From a bacterium (GTDB taxonomy: Bacteria > Gemmatimonadota > Gemmatimonadetes > Longimicrobiales > RSA9): DNA of 64,000 nucleotides. The translations under genes were made by a program, and so were the position numbers. The notes below the pieces were generated by a model. It saw only the letters and a program-made list of their open reading frames with translations, ran no database searches and had not been told where the DNA came from. Location: the NCBI GenBank assembly GCA_003242735.1, contig QGVH01000011.1, forward strand, positions 1-64,000, written 5' to 3'. Of the stretch, positions 56,921 through 64,000 are shown in pieces. Numbering within the stretch: the first letter of the stretch is position 1; every line of letters begins with the position of its first letter.

Positions 56921-58081
56921 ATGGGGCGAGCGAGCGGGCTGCGGGAGGCGTTCACGGTGGGGGTGGAGGAGGAGTACCAGCTCGTCGACGAGGAGGCGGG
57001 CGAGTTGCGCAGCCGCGCCCGGGACGTGCTCGCGTTCGACTGGAGCGCGGAGATCCGGGGCGAGCTCCAGGAGACGACGCTCGAGGTCGGCACACGCGTC
57101 TGTACGTCAATGGAGGCGGTGGAGCAGGAGCTCAAGCGCCTGCGCCTCCAGGTGGCTGCGACCGCGGCCGCGCACGACCTGCGGATCGTGGCGGCGGGCG
57201 TGCACCCGTTCAGTCGGTGGGAGGGCCACGAACGCAGCCGCGAGCCGCGGTACGTGCGGATCGAACGGGAGTTCGGCCGGATCGCGCGGGACGAGCACAA
57301 CTTCGGGATGCACATCCATGTGGCCGTGCCGGAGCGGTTGGACCGGATCCCGCTGCTCAACGCCGTCCGCGGGTACATTCCTCACCTCATCGCCCTGTGT
57401 TGCAGTTCGCCGTTCTACGAGGGCGAGGAGACGGGGTACGCATCGTACCGGCTGATCCTGTGGCGGCGCTGGCCGGGCAACGGCGTGCCGCCGCTGCTGG
57501 AGTCCACGGAGGAGTACCGCCGGTACGTGGACGTGCTGCTCCGGGCGCGGGCGATCCCGGATGAGCGGAGCATCTACTGGAGCGTACGCCCGCACGCGAT
57601 CTACTCCACCCTCGAGTTCCGGGTGACGGACACGTGCCCGCGCGTCGAGGACGCGGCGGCGGTTGCCGCTCTGACGCGCGCCCTCGTGGTGGCGGCGGCG
57701 CTGGGGCGGCTGCCGGCGTGGGCGCCGTCCGGCTTTTCGCCCGGCGCTGCCCACGCACTGCTCGCGGAGAACGAGTGGCGAGCCGCGAGGGATGGGCTGG
57801 ATGCGTGGCTCGTCGCGCCGGATGCGGCGGGCGCGCGCGTGCCGGTGCGGGAGGCGATTCGCGAGCTCGTGGACCACGTCGCGCCTGTCCTCGATTCCCT
57901 CGGCGATGGTGCGGCGCTCGAGCGCATCGATGCGTTGCTCGAGCGAGGCAACGGGGCGGACCGGATGCGGAAGGTGTATCGCGACTCCGGCGATCTGGGC
58001 GTGGTGGTCCGCTGGTTGGCGAGCGAGACGCTGCTGGGTATAGGGCTGGACCGGCGACGTACGCAGAGGGGGGCGGCATGA
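56921..58081 (+). CDS. YbdK-type carboxylate-amine ligase (GCS2 family)
   Basis: The 386-residue product belongs to the glutamate-cysteine ligase type 2 family: V-G-V-E-E-E-Y-Q-L-V-D at the start, E-T-T-L-E-V-G-T, H-N-F-G-M-H-I-H-V-A-V and F-R-V-T-D-T-C-P. Such enzymes join an amino acid to a carboxylate using ATP; glutathione precursor formation by YbdK is weak in vitro, so the true product is unsettled. The ATG at 56921 has GGGAG five bases before it. It overlaps the DUF2905 gene by four bases (ATGA). Confidence 0.88.
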   Translation: MGRASGLREAFTVGVEEEYQLVDEEAGELRSRARDVLAFDWSAEIRGELQETTLEVGTRVCTSMEAVEQELKRLRLQVAATAAAHDLRIVAAGVHPFSRWEGHERSREPRYVRIEREFGRIARDEHNFGMHIHVAVPERLDRIPLLNAVRGYIPHLIALCCSSPFYEGEETGYASYRLILWRRWPGNGVPPLLESTEEYRRYVDVLLRARAIPDERSIYWSVRPHAIYSTLEFRVTDTCPRVEDAAAVAALTRALVVAAALGRLPAWAPSGFSPGAAHALLAENEWRAARDGLDAWLVAPDAAGARVPVREAIRELVDHVAPVLDSLGDGAALERIDALLERGNGADRMRKVYRDSGDLGVVVRWLASETLLGIGLDRRRTQRGAA

Positions 58082-58296
58082 ACCTCGGTGTGCTCGCACG
58101 CGTCGCGATCGTCGCCGGCGTCGTCCTCCTGGTGCTCGGGGTGGTGTTGCTGCTGGTCGACCACTTCGGCCTGCGCCGGCTGCCCGGCGACATTGTCTGG
58201 GAGCGCGGGCCCGTGCGGGTCTACGTGCCGCTTGGGCTCATGCTGCTCCTGAGTCTGATCCTGACCCTGCTGCTGAACCTGATCTTCCGTCGCTGA
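58078..58296 (+). CDS. DUF2905 small membrane protein
   Basis: The 72-residue product has two membrane segments separated by the conserved G-L-R-R-L-P-G-D-I-V-W-E-R-G, the hallmark of DUF2905. Function is unknown. It begins inside the stop of the ligase gene (ATGA) and ends 11 bases before aroB, so it is probably in the same operon. Confidence 0.88.
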   Translation: MNLGVLARVAIVAGVVLLVLGVVLLLVDHFGLRRLPGDIVWERGPVRVYVPLGLMLLLSLILTLLLNLIFRR

Positions 58297-58307
58297 GGCC
58301 GCCACCC

Positions 58308-59447
58308 GTGGCAACGATCCCCATCGCGGTGCCGGGAACGCCGCCGACGCGGTACGACGTGGTCGTGGAGCCAGGCGCCCTGTCACGCCTGGGGATGTTG
58401 GTGACCGCGGCCGCCCCGGCGGCGCGCTACGCGGTGCTGGCGGACGAGCGCGTGGCGCGCCTCTACGGCGACGTCGTGTGCACAGCCCTCGCGCGAGCGG
58501 GTGCCCGCGCGGATCTGGTCCCGTTCGCGGCGGGCGAGGCGCGCAAGACGGTGGCGACGTGGGCGGAGCTGTGCGATGCGCTGGTCCGGCTCGGCGTGGG
58601 CCGCGACGGGTGCATCATCGCCCTGGGCGGGGGCGTGACGGGCGATGTGGCGGGCTTCGTCGCGGCGACGTACCTGCGGGGCATTGATTTCGTCCAGGTG
58701 CCGACGACGCTGCTCGCCATGGTGGACGCCTCGGTGGGCGGCAAGACGGGCGTGGACACGCCTGCGGGCAAGAACCTGGTGGGCGCATTCCACCAGCCCC
58801 GGCTGGTCGTGGCGGACCCGGATGTCCTGGCCTCGTTGCCCGAGGCCGAGCTGCGCGCAGGCCTGGTGGAGGCCGTCAAGCACGGCGTGATCGCGGACGC
58901 CGCGTACCTGGAGCGAACGGTCCGTGACGCGGCGGCGATCCTGCGCCGCGACGCCGCCGTGCTCGGCGCGCTGGTCGCCCGCTCGGTGGAGATCAAGGCG
59001 GAGGTGGTGGCAGAGGACCCCCGGGAGGCGGGGCGCCGCGCCACGCTGAACTTCGGCCACACCATCGGGCATGCGCTCGAGGCGCTGAGCGGCTACGAGT
59101 TGTCGCACGGGTACGCGGTCGCGGCGGGCATGGTGGCCGAGGCGACGATCGGCGAGGCCGTGGGCGTGACGGCGCCCGGCACTGCTTCGGCGATCCGGGA
59201 AGCGCTCGGCGCCCTCGGGGTGCCGACGGCGTGGCCGGAGTGGGCCGCGCCGGACGCCGTGCTGGCCCGGAGCCGCCACGACAAGAAGGTGCGTGCCGGG
59301 CAGGTCCGGTACTCCCTGGTGGCCCGGGTAGGTGAGGCGGCGCGCACGGCCGACGGCGCCTGGACCCACCCGGTTCCGGACACCGTTGCGGCGCAGGCGC
59401 TGGCGTCGCTGGCCCGCGCAACGCCCTTCCGGCTCGGGGGTATGTAG
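58308..59447 (+). CDS. aroB: 3-dehydroquinate synthase
   Basis: The 379-residue enzyme makes dehydroquinate, step two of the shikimate pathway. It has the NAD-binding G-G-G-V-T-G-D-V-A-G-F-V-A, the P-T-T-L-L-A-M-V-D-A-S-V-G-G-K-T-G substrate block, zinc ligands in L-V-E-A-V-K-H-G and L-N-F-G-H-T-I-G-H-A-L-E. Start is GTG. It ends with the G-G-M stop next to the acyl-CoA synthetase promoter. No other aro genes are nearby. Confidence 0.97.
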   Translation: MATIPIAVPGTPPTRYDVVVEPGALSRLGMLVTAAAPAARYAVLADERVARLYGDVVCTALARAGARADLVPFAAGEARKTVATWAELCDALVRLGVGRDGCIIALGGGVTGDVAGFVAATYLRGIDFVQVPTTLLAMVDASVGGKTGVDTPAGKNLVGAFHQPRLVVADPDVLASLPEAELRAGLVEAVKHGVIADAAYLERTVRDAAAILRRDAAVLGALVARSVEIKAEVVAEDPREAGRRATLNFGHTIGHALEALSGYELSHGYAVAAGMVAEATIGEAVGVTAPGTASAIREALGALGVPTAWPEWAAPDAVLARSRHDKKVRAGQVRYSLVARVGEAARTADGAWTHPVPDTVAAQALASLARATPFRLGGM

Positions 59448-59462
59448 TTACGGGACTATGGT

Positions 59463-59491
59463 TTGACGCCGTCCGGGGACCCGGCTATGTT
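59463..59491 (+). promoter_or_regulatory. Candidate sigma-70-type promoter of the acyl-CoA synthetase gene
   Basis: TTGACG (59463-59468) and TATGTT (59486-59491) are spaced by exactly 17 bases in the aroB to synthetase gap, about 74 bases before the ATG at 59565. Both boxes are close to consensus, making this the best promoter match in the window. Confidence 0.6.
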
Positions 59492-59564
59492 TGTGGCGGC
59501 CGGGAACGGAAGTCCGCACCGAGTTCCGGGCGGACGGCGAGGAGTGAATCCCGACGGAGGCGGA

Positions 59565-61166
59565 ATGGCGCTCGCGGAGCGCTTCGGTGGCCGGTCGGTG
59601 GCCCAGGCGTTGGAGCTGCGGGCCGCGGAGGATCCGGACCGCACCTTCCTGATCTACGGCGGCCGCCGGCTCACGTACGGGCAGGTGGAGGAGCGTGCCG
59701 CGGCTCTGGCGGCGGCACTGCACGAGTTGGGGATCGAACGGGGCGACCGCATCGCGCTGGACCTGCCCAACTGGCCCGAGTTCGTCATCTCGACCTTCGC
59801 GGCGGCAAAGCTGGGCGCGGTCATCGTTCCGCTGAATCCGCACTACACCGTGCCCGAGTTGCAGTACATGCTGCGCCACTCGGAAGCGGCCGTTGTAGTC
59901 TGTGCGGAGAACTTCAACGGGACGGACTACCTCCAGCTCTTCGAGGGCTTCCTCGCCACGCTCCCCGATCTGCAGTACGTGGTGACGGTGGGGGAGGAAG
60001 ACCTCTGGTACGACGACCGGATCTATCAGTTCGAGGACCTGCTCTCGAGCGGGCAGGGTCGTGAGTTCCCGGCGCCGGTCATCGACCCGGAGGAAGACGT
60101 CTTCGCCATCCTCTACACCTCCGGTACGATGGGGAAGCCGAAGGGGGTGGCGCTGACGCACCGCAACCTGCTGCATACGGCCGCCCAGACCGTCGAGGCG
60201 ATCGGACTCGGCCCCGATGACGTGGTGTTCGGCGTGACGACGATCTTCCACGTCTTCGGCCTGGGGCCCGGCTTGCTCGGCACGATGATGGCCGGCGCAT
60301 CGCTGGTGCTCCAGGAGCAGTTCGACCCCGCAGGAGCGCTCGAGTTGATCGAGCGGCACCGCGTGACGGTCCACTACGGCGTGCCGACGGTCTTCATCCA
60401 GGAGCTGCGCGAGCCGGGGCTGCGGCGCCACGACCTGTCCTCGCTGCGGGCCGGCATCGTGGCCGGCGCGCCCATCGGGGACGAGCTGGTGCGGCGCATC
60501 CGCAAGGAGTTGTGTCCGGGGCTCCAGGTCGCGTACTCCCTGACGGAAACGGCGTCCACCGTCTCGATCACACGGGCGGACGACCCGATGGAGAAGCAGA
60601 TTTTCACCGTCGGCCGGCCGCTGCCGGGAACCGAGGTCCGGATCGTGGACGTGGACGGGACGCCGTTGCCCGTCGAGAGTCTCGGCGAGATCGCGGTGCG
60701 CGGACCGGGCGTGATGCGTGGGTACTACCGGCAGCCCGGCGAGACCTCGCAGGTCATCGACCGGGAGGGCTTCTTCCTGACCGGCGACCTGGGAATGATC
60801 GACGACGAGGGGTACATCCACATCGTCGGTCGACGGAAGGAGCTGATCATCCGCGGCGGGTTCAACGTCTACCCGCGGGAGGTGGAGGACAGACTGCAGG
60901 CGCACCCCGCGGTGCTGGACGTGGCCGTGGTCGGCGTGCCGGACGAAGTGTTGGGCGAAGCGGTGTGCGCGTGCGTGGTGCCGGTCGAGGGCGCGATCGT
61001 CACCGGGGAGGAACTCAAGGAGTGGTGCCGGGGCGCGCTCGCGGAATACAAGGTCCCGGACAAAGTCCGCTTCCTCGATGCGTTGCCGCTGACGGGGAGC
61101 GGCAAGGTGAGGCGCGTCGAGCTCGCGCGCATGATGAGCGCGGCCGAGTCCAGCCGACGCACCTGA
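59565..61166 (+). CDS. AMP-dependent acyl-CoA synthetase/ligase (FadD-like)
   Basis: The 533-residue ANL-family enzyme activates a carboxylic acid with ATP and then transfers it to CoA. Motifs are [12 protein letters not shown], the Y-S-L-T-E-T A5 region, L-T-G-D-L-G, and the hinge and final lysine of G-R-R-K-E-L-I and G-S-G-K-V-R-R. The chain-length preference is not clear. The ATG at 59565 follows GGAGG; an earlier in-frame TTG start is within the promoter. It stands alone, followed by a 139-base gap. Confidence 0.93.
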   Translation: MALAERFGGRSVAQALELRAAEDPDRTFLIYGGRRLTYGQVEERAAALAAALHELGIERGDRIALDLPNWPEFVISTFAAAKLGAVIVPLNPHYTVPELQYMLRHSEAAVVVCAENFNGTDYLQLFEGFLATLPDLQYVVTVGEEDLWYDDRIYQFEDLLSSGQGREFPAPVIDPEEDVFAILYTSGTMGKPKGVALTHRNLLHTAAQTVEAIGLGPDDVVFGVTTIFHVFGLGPGLLGTMMAGASLVLQEQFDPAGALELIERHRVTVHYGVPTVFIQELREPGLRRHDLSSLRAGIVAGAPIGDELVRRIRKELCPGLQVAYSLTETASTVSITRADDPMEKQIFTVGRPLPGTEVRIVDVDGTPLPVESLGEIAVRGPGVMRGYYRQPGETSQVIDREGFFLTGDLGMIDDEGYIHIVGRRKELIIRGGFNVYPREVEDRLQAHPAVLDVAVVGVPDEVLGEAVCACVVPVEGAIVTGEELKEWCRGALAEYKVPDKVRFLDALPLTGSGKVRRVELARMMSAAESSRRT

Positions 61167-61305
61167 TGCAGGATCCCGCCTCGCCAGCGGCCCGCTGTCC
61201 GGCTCGGGCGCTCGCGAGGCGGACTCGAATGGGTGGTCGCGAGACTCCTCCGCCGTTCGGCGGGACCGCCGAAGGTCCCGCGCGACGGGGAGGGGCCTCG
61301 CAAGT
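61167..61305. other. Intergenic region with two hairpins
   Basis: CTCGCGA and TCGCGAG (61211-61217, 61237-61243) can pair across 19 bases, and GCGGGACC with GGTCCCGC (61260-61267, 61274-61281) forms an 8-bp stem with a GCCGAA loop. The second is close to the NYN-LOTUS gene start and its ribosome-site region (61287-61293), so it could end the synthetase transcript or control translation downstream. Confidence 0.4.
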
Positions 61306-63633
61306 GTGAACGTGAACCACGCGAGGCAAATGGCTGCTCAGTTCGCCCGGGCCCCGCATCAGGGGCACCTGGCCACGCCGGCGCAGAATGCGCCGAACGC
61401 TGCGCTCCTCATCGACTTCGACAACGTGACGATGGGGATCCGCAGCGACCTGTCGAAGGAACTCAAGAAGCTACTCAACAGCGACATCATCAAGGGGAAA
61501 GTCACGGTCCAGCGTGCGTACGCGGACTGGCGACGCTATCCCCAGTACATTGTCCCGCTCAGCGAAGCATCGGTCGATCTGATCTTCGCTCCCGCCCACG
61601 GCAGCTCGAAGAAGAACGCGACGGACATCCGTCTCGCCATCGACGCGCTCGAGCTGGTGTTCACCCGGCCCGAGATCGGGACGTTCATCCTGATCTCCGG
61701 CGACAGCGACTTCAGCAGCCTCGTGCTGAAGTTGAAGGAGTACGGCAAGTACGTCATCGGGGTGGGCATCCGGGAGTCCAGCTCGGACCTGCTGGTGCAG
61801 AACTGTGATGAGTACTACTCGTACTCCGCGCTCTCCGGCCTGGTCCGGGCGGGCGAGGACGTGCCGTCCGCGAGCGAGGATCCGTGGGTCCTGGTGGACC
61901 GGGCGGTGCGGCAGATGGCGGAGCGAGGCGACGTGATGCGTTCGGATCGGCTCAAGCAGGTGATGATTGAGCTGGATCCGAGCTTCGACGAGCGTACGCT
62001 GGGCTACAGCAAGTTCAGCAAGTTCCTGATCGAGGCCGCGAACCGCGGCTGCCTGCGGCTGCGCAAGCTCGAGAACGGGCAGTACGAGGTCGCTCCGGCC
62101 GACACCGAGGTCGAAGAGCCGGCCCACGAGGAGGAGGAGCAGGCCGCGCCGCGGGCGCGGCGCGAGGAGGGCTCGCGTCGCGGGCGTCGCGACCGGGAGG
62201 AGCGCGCGGCGCAGCGCGAGCGTGAGCGCGAGGAGAGGCCGTCCCGCCGCGAGCGGGCCGAGCGTGTGGCGGCCGATCAAGCGCCGGTTGCCGCTGCGTC
62301 GCAGGCGGCCGCGCCGGCTCCCTCGGTTCCGGCCGCCGAAGCGCAGGATCCGGCGGAGGCGTTGCGCGCGGCGTATGAGCTGCTCCGGCGCGCGGTCGAG
62401 GGGCTGGTGCGGCGTCCCGGCGAGGCGGTGCGCGACTCGGATGTGAAGCGTCGGATGCTCGAGCTCCAGCCGGGTTGGGACGAGTCGGCGCTGGGCTTCA
62501 GCAAGTTCAGCCGGTTCCTGCGTCAGGCCCACGACATGGAGATCGTGGACCTGCGCAAGACGGACAACGGTGGCTACGAGGTGGCGCCATCGTCCCGTGG
62601 CCGGGTCGCTGCTACGGTGAGCGGCGCCGCCGAGCCGACCGCCCGTGGCGAGCGCGGCGCGGACCGCGCGGCGTCCCGGAGCCGGCGGGAGTCGGCGAAG
62701 CAGAAGGAGGCGCCGGCCGGCAGGCGTGAAGCGGCGAGTGCCGAGCCCGTCGCGGCCGTGAAGGAGGAGCCCGCGGCGGCTGGCGAGCCGGAGGCCACGG
62801 CCGTCGAGACGCCTGCGGCCGCGCAGGCGGTCCGGACGCCCGTGAGCACCGTGCCGGTGCCGGGCGTGCTGCGGTTCCGTCGCGGCACCCGCGGGCGTAG
62901 CCTGGTGCTGGCCGCTCCGCCGCCGGTGCTCGCCGGCCAGACCGTTCCGCTGGTGGAGGAGCGGAACGGCGCGACGCCGCCGGAGGAGTCGGCGCCTGCG
63001 GCGGACGCTGCGGCCGAGGCGCGGAAGGCGGCGGAGGCGTCGTCGCCCGAGCGCGCCGAGCCGAGGGCGGAGCAGCGGTCCTCGCGCAGCCGCCGTGGCG
63101 CGCGGAAGGCACGCCAGGAGGCGCCAGCGCCGACGGCTGCCGGGGAGCCCGCTGCGGGAACGGCGCCGACCGCGGAGGCCGCGGTCGTCAGTGCGGCGCC
63201 GGCGGGGGAGTCGTTCCCGACCGATCCCGCGGCCGTTATCGCGCGGCTCAGCTCCTACAAGGGCGTGGGTCGGAAGACGGCGGAGGCGCTGATCGAAGCG
63301 CTGGGCGCCGAGAACGTGTTCCCGACGCTGCGGGACGCGCCGGACCGCATCCGTGAGGTGTTGGGCGGTCGGCGCGCCGAGCGGCTGATCGCGGCGTGGC
63401 AGGCGGAGGCCAGCGCCGCTGTCGCGAGGACGGCGGCGACGGCCGAGCCGGCGGCAGCCGCCCCGGCGGAGGCCGCGGAGACCACGGTGACGGTCGCGGA
63501 ACCCGCCGCGGCCGGGGAAGCCGCGGCACCGGCAGGGGCCAGGAAGCGCGCGCGCGGCCGTCGCGGCGGGCGCCGTGCCGGCCGGCGGGGCAAGAGCACG
63601 GCGAACGACGCCGTGGCCGCTGGCGGCGCTTGA
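61306..63633 (+). CDS. NYN-domain nuclease with two OST-HTH/LOTUS domains and an HhH motif
   Basis: The 775-residue product starts with a PIN-like NYN domain (about residues 30-180): L-I-D37-F-D39-N-V and [10 protein letters not shown] are the acidic metal-site regions. Two LOTUS/OST-HTH domains follow, near 190-262 and 356-430, each with the G-Y/F-S-K-F-S-K/R-F-L core. A helix-hairpin-helix-like segment ([10 protein letters not shown]) is near 650. The linkers are Ala, Glu and Arg rich, and the end is a run of basic residues ([14 protein letters not shown]). NYN domains are RNases and LOTUS domains bind RNA, including G-rich RNA. A GTG at 61306 is the best start; the ATG at 61330 is an alternative. 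Confidence 0.86.
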   Translation: MNVNHARQMAAQFARAPHQGHLATPAQNAPNAALLIDFDNVTMGIRSDLSKELKKLLNSDIIKGKVTVQRAYADWRRYPQYIVPLSEASVDLIFAPAHGSSKKNATDIRLAIDALELVFTRPEIGTFILISGDSDFSSLVLKLKEYGKYVIGVGIRESSSDLLVQNCDEYYSYSALSGLVRAGEDVPSASEDPWVLVDRAVRQMAERGDVMRSDRLKQVMIELDPSFDERTLGYSKFSKFLIEAANRGCLRLRKLENGQYEVAPADTEVEEPAHEEEEQAAPRARREEGSRRGRRDREERAAQREREREERPSRRERAERVAADQAPVAAASQAAAPAPSVPAAEAQDPAEALRAAYELLRRAVEGLVRRPGEAVRDSDVKRRMLELQPGWDESALGFSKFSRFLRQAHDMEIVDLRKTDNGGYEVAPSSRGRVAATVSGAAEPTARGERGADRAASRSRRESAKQKEAPAGRREAASAEPVAAVKEEPAAAGEPEATAVETPAAAQAVRTPVSTVPVPGVLRFRRGTRGRSLVLAAPPPVLAGQTVPLVEERNGATPPEESAPAADAAAEARKAAEASSPERAEPRAEQRSSRSRRGARKARQEAPAPTAAGEPAAGTAPTAEAAVVSAAPAGESFPTDPAAVIARLSSYKGVGRKTAEALIEALGAENVFPTLRDAPDRIREVLGGRRAERLIAAWQAEASAAVARTAATAEPAAAAPAEAAETTVTVAEPAAAGEAAAPAGARKRARGRRGGRRAGRRGKSTANDAVAAGGA

Positions 63634-64000
63634 GCGGGCGTCCCGCGCTCCGGCCGCTCCCGCCGGACTTCTATGCCCGCGCCGCCGACGAGGTGGCGCG
63701 CGATCTCCTGGGCGCCGTCCTGGTTTCGACCGTGGGCGGCGCCCTCGTGTCGGGGCGCATCGTCGAGACCGAGGCGTATCTCGGCCCGCACGACCCGGCG
63801 TCGCACGCCGCCGAGCGGATCGGCCGCACGGCGCGCAACGCGGCCATGTTCGGCCCGCCCGGCATCGCCTACGTCTACCGGATCTACGGGCTGCACTGGT
63901 GCCTCAACGCGGTGACCGGCGAGGAGGGGTACCCCGCGGCTGTCCTGATCCGCGCCCTCGAGCCGCTGCACGGCATCGAGGTGATGCGGCGGCGACGCCG
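63630..64000 (+). CDS. mpg: Alkyladenine (3-methyladenine) DNA glycosylase, 5' part (cut by window end)
   Basis: At least 123 residues of a gene running off the right edge. The reading [19 protein letters not shown], then V-E-T-E-A-Y-L-G with D-P-A-S-H, and [13 protein letters not shown] identify the AAG/Mpg family, in which the glutamate activates the water that releases alkylated bases. The TTG at 63630 overlaps the preceding stop (TTGA) and sets a normal N-terminus; no better start is visible. The rest lies beyond the window. Confidence 0.9.
   Translation, partial: MSGRPALRPLPPDFYARAADEVARDLLGAVLVSTVGGALVSGRIVETEAYLGPHDPASHAAERIGRTARNAAMFGPPGIAYVYRIYGLHWCLNAVTGEEGYPAAVLIRALEPLHGIEVMRRRR

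Noticed and set aside
59463..59564. Longer N-terminus of the acyl-CoA synthetase
   Set aside because: The upstream TTG lies in the -35 box of the best promoter in the window; the ATG at 59565 has GGAGG before it and fits the family.

Overview
This is a very G+C-rich bacterial chromosome segment with tightly packed genes. Stop/start overlaps are frequent (TGATG, ATGA, TTGA). The outer-membrane content is that of a diderm: BamA, TamB, LpoB-like lipoprotein, a SusC-like receptor and a PorV-like barrel. The mix of a SusC-like receptor without SusD, a PorV/PorQ barrel next to a secreted protein with a sorting-type C-terminal domain, a NagB-LmbE fusion, and YbjN-PspA-AI-2E most resembles Gemmatimonadota. 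That placement is inference from gene content; no rRNA lies in the window.

Layout. 205-2425: an SLC13 carboxylate transporter converging on an LpoB-like lipoprotein, with a strong hairpin between them. 2426-2839: G+C-rich repeats. 2840-12058: a long co-directional housekeeping run (ruvB, an unknown, queA, tgt, yajC, def, fmt, thiE, thiS, thiG, rsmB, a PASTA protein). 12165-22123: a TlpA-like thioredoxin, a YbbR protein, tsaD, a metallophosphoesterase, bamA and a 1491-residue TamB. 22451-28159: htpX, a lipid-kinase-like gene, efp and uvrA. 28294-30677: ybjN-like, pspA and an AI-2E-family transporter, behind a candidate ECF-type promoter.

30997-42770 is devoted to cell-wall turnover. It holds a lipoprotein fusing a serine beta-lactamase-like domain to an M14 carboxypeptidase, then NamZ, NagZ, an AmiE-like serine hydrolase, a NagB-LmbE fusion, a sodium:solute symporter and a BadF/MurK-like sugar kinase. 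Together they read as a pathway that trims peptidoglycan outside the cytoplasm, imports the amino sugars, phosphorylates them and feeds them to fructose-6-phosphate. MurQ and NagA are absent from the window.

43283-54470 is a surface-protein block: SusC-like receptor, 1388-residue secreted protein with a FlgD/T9SS-like C-terminal domain, PorV-like protein, small beta-barrel and a large lipoprotein. Hairpins punctuate it and a U-tailed terminator closes it. 54662-64000 returns to mixed housekeeping: cupin, folK, lipoprotein metallopeptidase, GCS2-type ligase, DUF2905 protein, aroB, acyl-CoA synthetase, a NYN-LOTUS-LOTUS-HhH protein, and the start of an alkyladenine DNA glycosylase cut by the window edge.

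I saw no tRNA, rRNA, CRISPR array, insertion sequence or phage genes.
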